From: Bacteroidota bacterium
GTDB taxonomy: Bacteria > Bacteroidota > Bacteroidia > Chitinophagales > Chitinophagaceae
Direction of reading: 5' to 3'
DNA length: 64,000 nucleotides
Assembly: GCA_023422565.1 (NCBI GenBank)
Contig: JAFAGR010000010.1
Location: 1-64,000 of the forward strand
Shown here: piece after piece, positions 62,272 through 64,000 of the stretch
Numbering within the stretch: the stretch's first letter is position 1
Layout of the letters: every line of letters begins with the position of its first letter
The notes under the pieces: model-generated
What the model was told of the DNA's origin: nothing
The model's input: the letters and a program-made list of their open reading frames with translations, nothing else
The model's database searches: none
Made by a program: the position numbers and the translations under genes

Positions 62272-64000
62272 ATGTTTGGAGTCCTCTCTAAAATTTTTGG
62301 TGGCAACAAGAGCGAAAAAGATGTAAAAAAGATTCTTCCTGTTGTAGAAAACATCAACAAATATTTTCAACAATACGCCTCAATTTCCAATGATGAATTA
62401 CGCGGAAAGACTGCCGAATTCCGCCGCCGAATAAATGAGCATTTAAAGGATATTGATGATGAAATAAACACAAAAAAAGCGGAAGCCGAAAGTGTTGAAA
62501 CAAATGATATCGGTTCCAGGGATAATATCTACAAAGAAATTGATGAACTGAAAAAATCGCGCGATAAAAAGATTGAAGAGATCTTAGAACAAATATTGCC
62601 CGAGGCCTTTGCCGTGGTGAAAGAAACATCAAGGAGATTCAAAGAAAATGAGGAGGTGGTTTCCACTGCAACCGACCTTGACAGGGAACTTGCCGCCCGC
62701 AAGAACAACGTTATCATAGAAAGCGACCGTTCGATTTATAAAAATTCTTGGCTCGCTGCCGGCGGAACCGTTACCTGGAATATGGTGCATTATGATGTGC
62801 AACTTATCGGTGGTGCGGTTTTGCATTCGGGAAAAATTGCAGAGATGGCAACGGGCGAGGGAAAGACGCTGGTAAGTACATTGCCCGCATATCTTAATGC
62901 CCTGGCCGGTGAAGGTGTTCATATTGTTACTGTGAACGATTATCTCGCACGAAGAGATAGCGAATGGAATGGCCCGATCTTCGAATGGCTTGGGCTTCGT
63001 GTAGATTGTATCGATAAGCATGAACCTAACAGCGATGCGCGCAGAAAGGCCTACAATGCGGATATCACTTACGGAACCAATAATGAATTCGGCTTCGATT
63101 ATTTGAGGGATAACATGGTGCACAACCCGGAAGAAATGGTGCAACGCAAGCATCATTTTGCCATGGTGGATGAGGTAGATAGTGTATTGATTGACGATGC
63201 AAGAACACCTTTGATTATTAGCGGACCGGTAAGCCACAGTGATAATACGCAACAGTTTTTTGATCTCAAGCCGCGAATAGAAAAACTTGTAGAAGCGCAA
63301 AAAAAAGCGGTAAACCAATTTTTGCTGGAAGCAAAGAAAAAGATCGCTGAAGGAAACGATGACCCCAAAGACGGCGGCCTGGCCCTGATGCGTGCTTTCC
63401 GCGGGCTTCCGAAACATGGAGCGCTCATCAAATTTTTAAGCGAGCCTGGTATTCGTGTAAAATTGCAAAAGAGCGAAAACTACTATTTGGCTGATCAGCA
63501 AAAGCAAATGCCGAAAGTTGATGAGCAACTGTTTTTTGCGATCGATGAAAAAAATAACCAGGTTGATCTTACGGAAGCCGGTATCAATCTCATCACCAGA
63601 AGCGGTGAAGACCCTGAATTCTTTGTACTGCCCGATATAGCCACCAAGCTTACCGAAATTGAAAAAACCGATCTTTCGGCGGAAGAAAAGTTACAGCGCA
63701 AAGAAAATTTGCTAAATGAATACTCTTTAAAAGCTGATCGTATCCATACCGTACAACAATTATTAAAAGCGTATACGCTTTTTGATAAGGATGTGGAGTA
63801 CGTGGTGATTGATGATGCGGTGAAGATAGTTGATGAGCAGACCGGACGTATCATGGAAGGCCGTCGTTATTCTGATGGATTGCACCAGGCTTTGGAAGCG
63901 AAGGAGAATGTAAAGATCGAAGCGTCTTCACAAACCTATGCAACCGTTACACTTCAGAATTATTTCAGAATGTATCATAAGCTTGCCGGTATGACCGGTA
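62272..64000 (+). CDS. secA: Preprotein translocase ATPase SecA (5' part)
   Basis: Frame opens with ATG 62272 ([20 protein letters not shown]) and stays open to the edge, 576 codons, so the C-terminal half is missing. SecA drives preproteins through SecYEG with ATP. Seen: [20 protein letters not shown] (Walker A) near residue 193, [33 protein letters not shown] and the Walker [21 protein letters not shown], then [20 protein letters not shown] and KLAGMTGT near the edge. The insertion of charged residues (about 75-110) is typical of Bacteroidota SecA. Confidence 0.98.
   Translation, partial: MFGVLSKIFGGNKSEKDVKKILPVVENINKYFQQYASISNDELRGKTAEFRRRINEHLKDIDDEINTKKAEAESVETNDIGSRDNIYKEIDELKKSRDKKIEEILEQILPEAFAVVKETSRRFKENEEVVSTATDLDRELAARKNNVIIESDRSIYKNSWLAAGGTVTWNMVHYDVQLIGGAVLHSGKIAEMATGEGKTLVSTLPAYLNALAGEGVHIVTVNDYLARRDSEWNGPIFEWLGLRVDCIDKHEPNSDARRKAYNADITYGTNNEFGFDYLRDNMVHNPEEMVQRKHHFAMVDEVDSVLIDDARTPLIISGPVSHSDNTQQFFDLKPRIEKLVEAQKKAVNQFLLEAKKKIAEGNDDPKDGGLALMRAFRGLPKHGALIKFLSEPGIRVKLQKSENYYLADQQKQMPKVDEQLFFAIDEKNNQVDLTEAGINLITRSGEDPEFFVLPDIATKLTEIEKTDLSAEEKLQRKENLLNEYSLKADRIHTVQQLLKAYTLFDKDVEYVVIDDAVKIVDEQTGRIMEGRRYSDGLHQALEAKENVKIEASSQTYATVTLQNYFRMYHKLAGMTG

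Overview
The window looks like a chromosomal segment of a Bacteroidota bacterium, most likely of the Chitinophagaceae/Sphingobacteriales type. The evidence is the gene families present (type IX secretion C-terminal sorting domain, DUF4476, DUF3575, DUF6089-like barrel, bacterial alpha-2-macroglobulin), the lack of Shine-Dalgarno sequences, and many copies of the Bacteroidota -7 promoter element TAnnTTTG. There are no integrases, transposases, phage genes or CRISPR arrays, so this is ordinary chromosome with accessory genes mixed in. The taxonomic call is inference from gene content.

Layout. 1-6.1 kb: end of a DUF3127 gene, a 484-bp AT-rich leader, dnaA, a GNAT acetyltransferase, two tRNA genes (Pro, Ser) followed by a 90-bp repeat with hairpins, an outer-membrane protein, an AI-2E family permease and panD. 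6.3-18.1 kb: an island encoding the whole reductive pyrimidine degradation route, led by a divergent Lrp-type regulator: semialdehyde dehydrogenase, class III aminotransferase, NCS1 permease, dihydropyrimidinase, nitrilase-type beta-ureidopropionase, PreT, PreA and an M20-type amidohydrolase, plus a small four-helix-bundle gene between preT and preA. Uracil/thymine would be imported, reduced (PreTA), ring-opened (dihydropyrimidinase), decarbamoylated (either amidohydrolase), transaminated and oxidised to acetyl-CoA or propionyl-CoA. Most spacers here are 7-bp tandem arrays, each with its own unit sequence.

18.1-24 kb: a cyclophilin lipoprotein, an NlpC/P60 lipoprotein, a DUF4476-DUF2752-TM2 operon, small envelope proteins, a DUF2383 protein and three paralogous tiny one-helix membrane proteins. 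24-31.9 kb: uvrA, a DUF6089-like barrel, an overlapping elaA / truncated haemoglobin / rarA unit, and a secreted protein that I read as a divergent L,D-transpeptidase fold. 31.9-37.6 kb: a surface-polysaccharide group (MsbA-like ABC exporter, two divergently transcribed paralogous glycosyltransferases, two methyltransferase-like proteins). 37.6-47.4 kb: aspS, a 2007-residue alpha-2-macroglobulin with an intact CSEQ thioester, a DUF4476 protein and sucD. 47.5-52 kb: maeB with MlaE/MlaF-type transporter genes, and a DUF4442 protein. 52.4-60.4 kb: a 2660-residue type IX-secreted protein with a P domain and four tandem Ig-like repeats. 60.4-64 kb: scpB, atpG and the 5' part of secA, which runs off the edge.

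Most notable: the heptanucleotide arrays of the pyrimidine island, its two unrelated ureidopropionases, the tRNA-linked hairpin repeat, the trio of paralogous mini membrane proteins, and the alpha-2-macroglobulin carrying a TonB-plug-like motif. Nothing was searched against a database; family names rest on recognised motifs.
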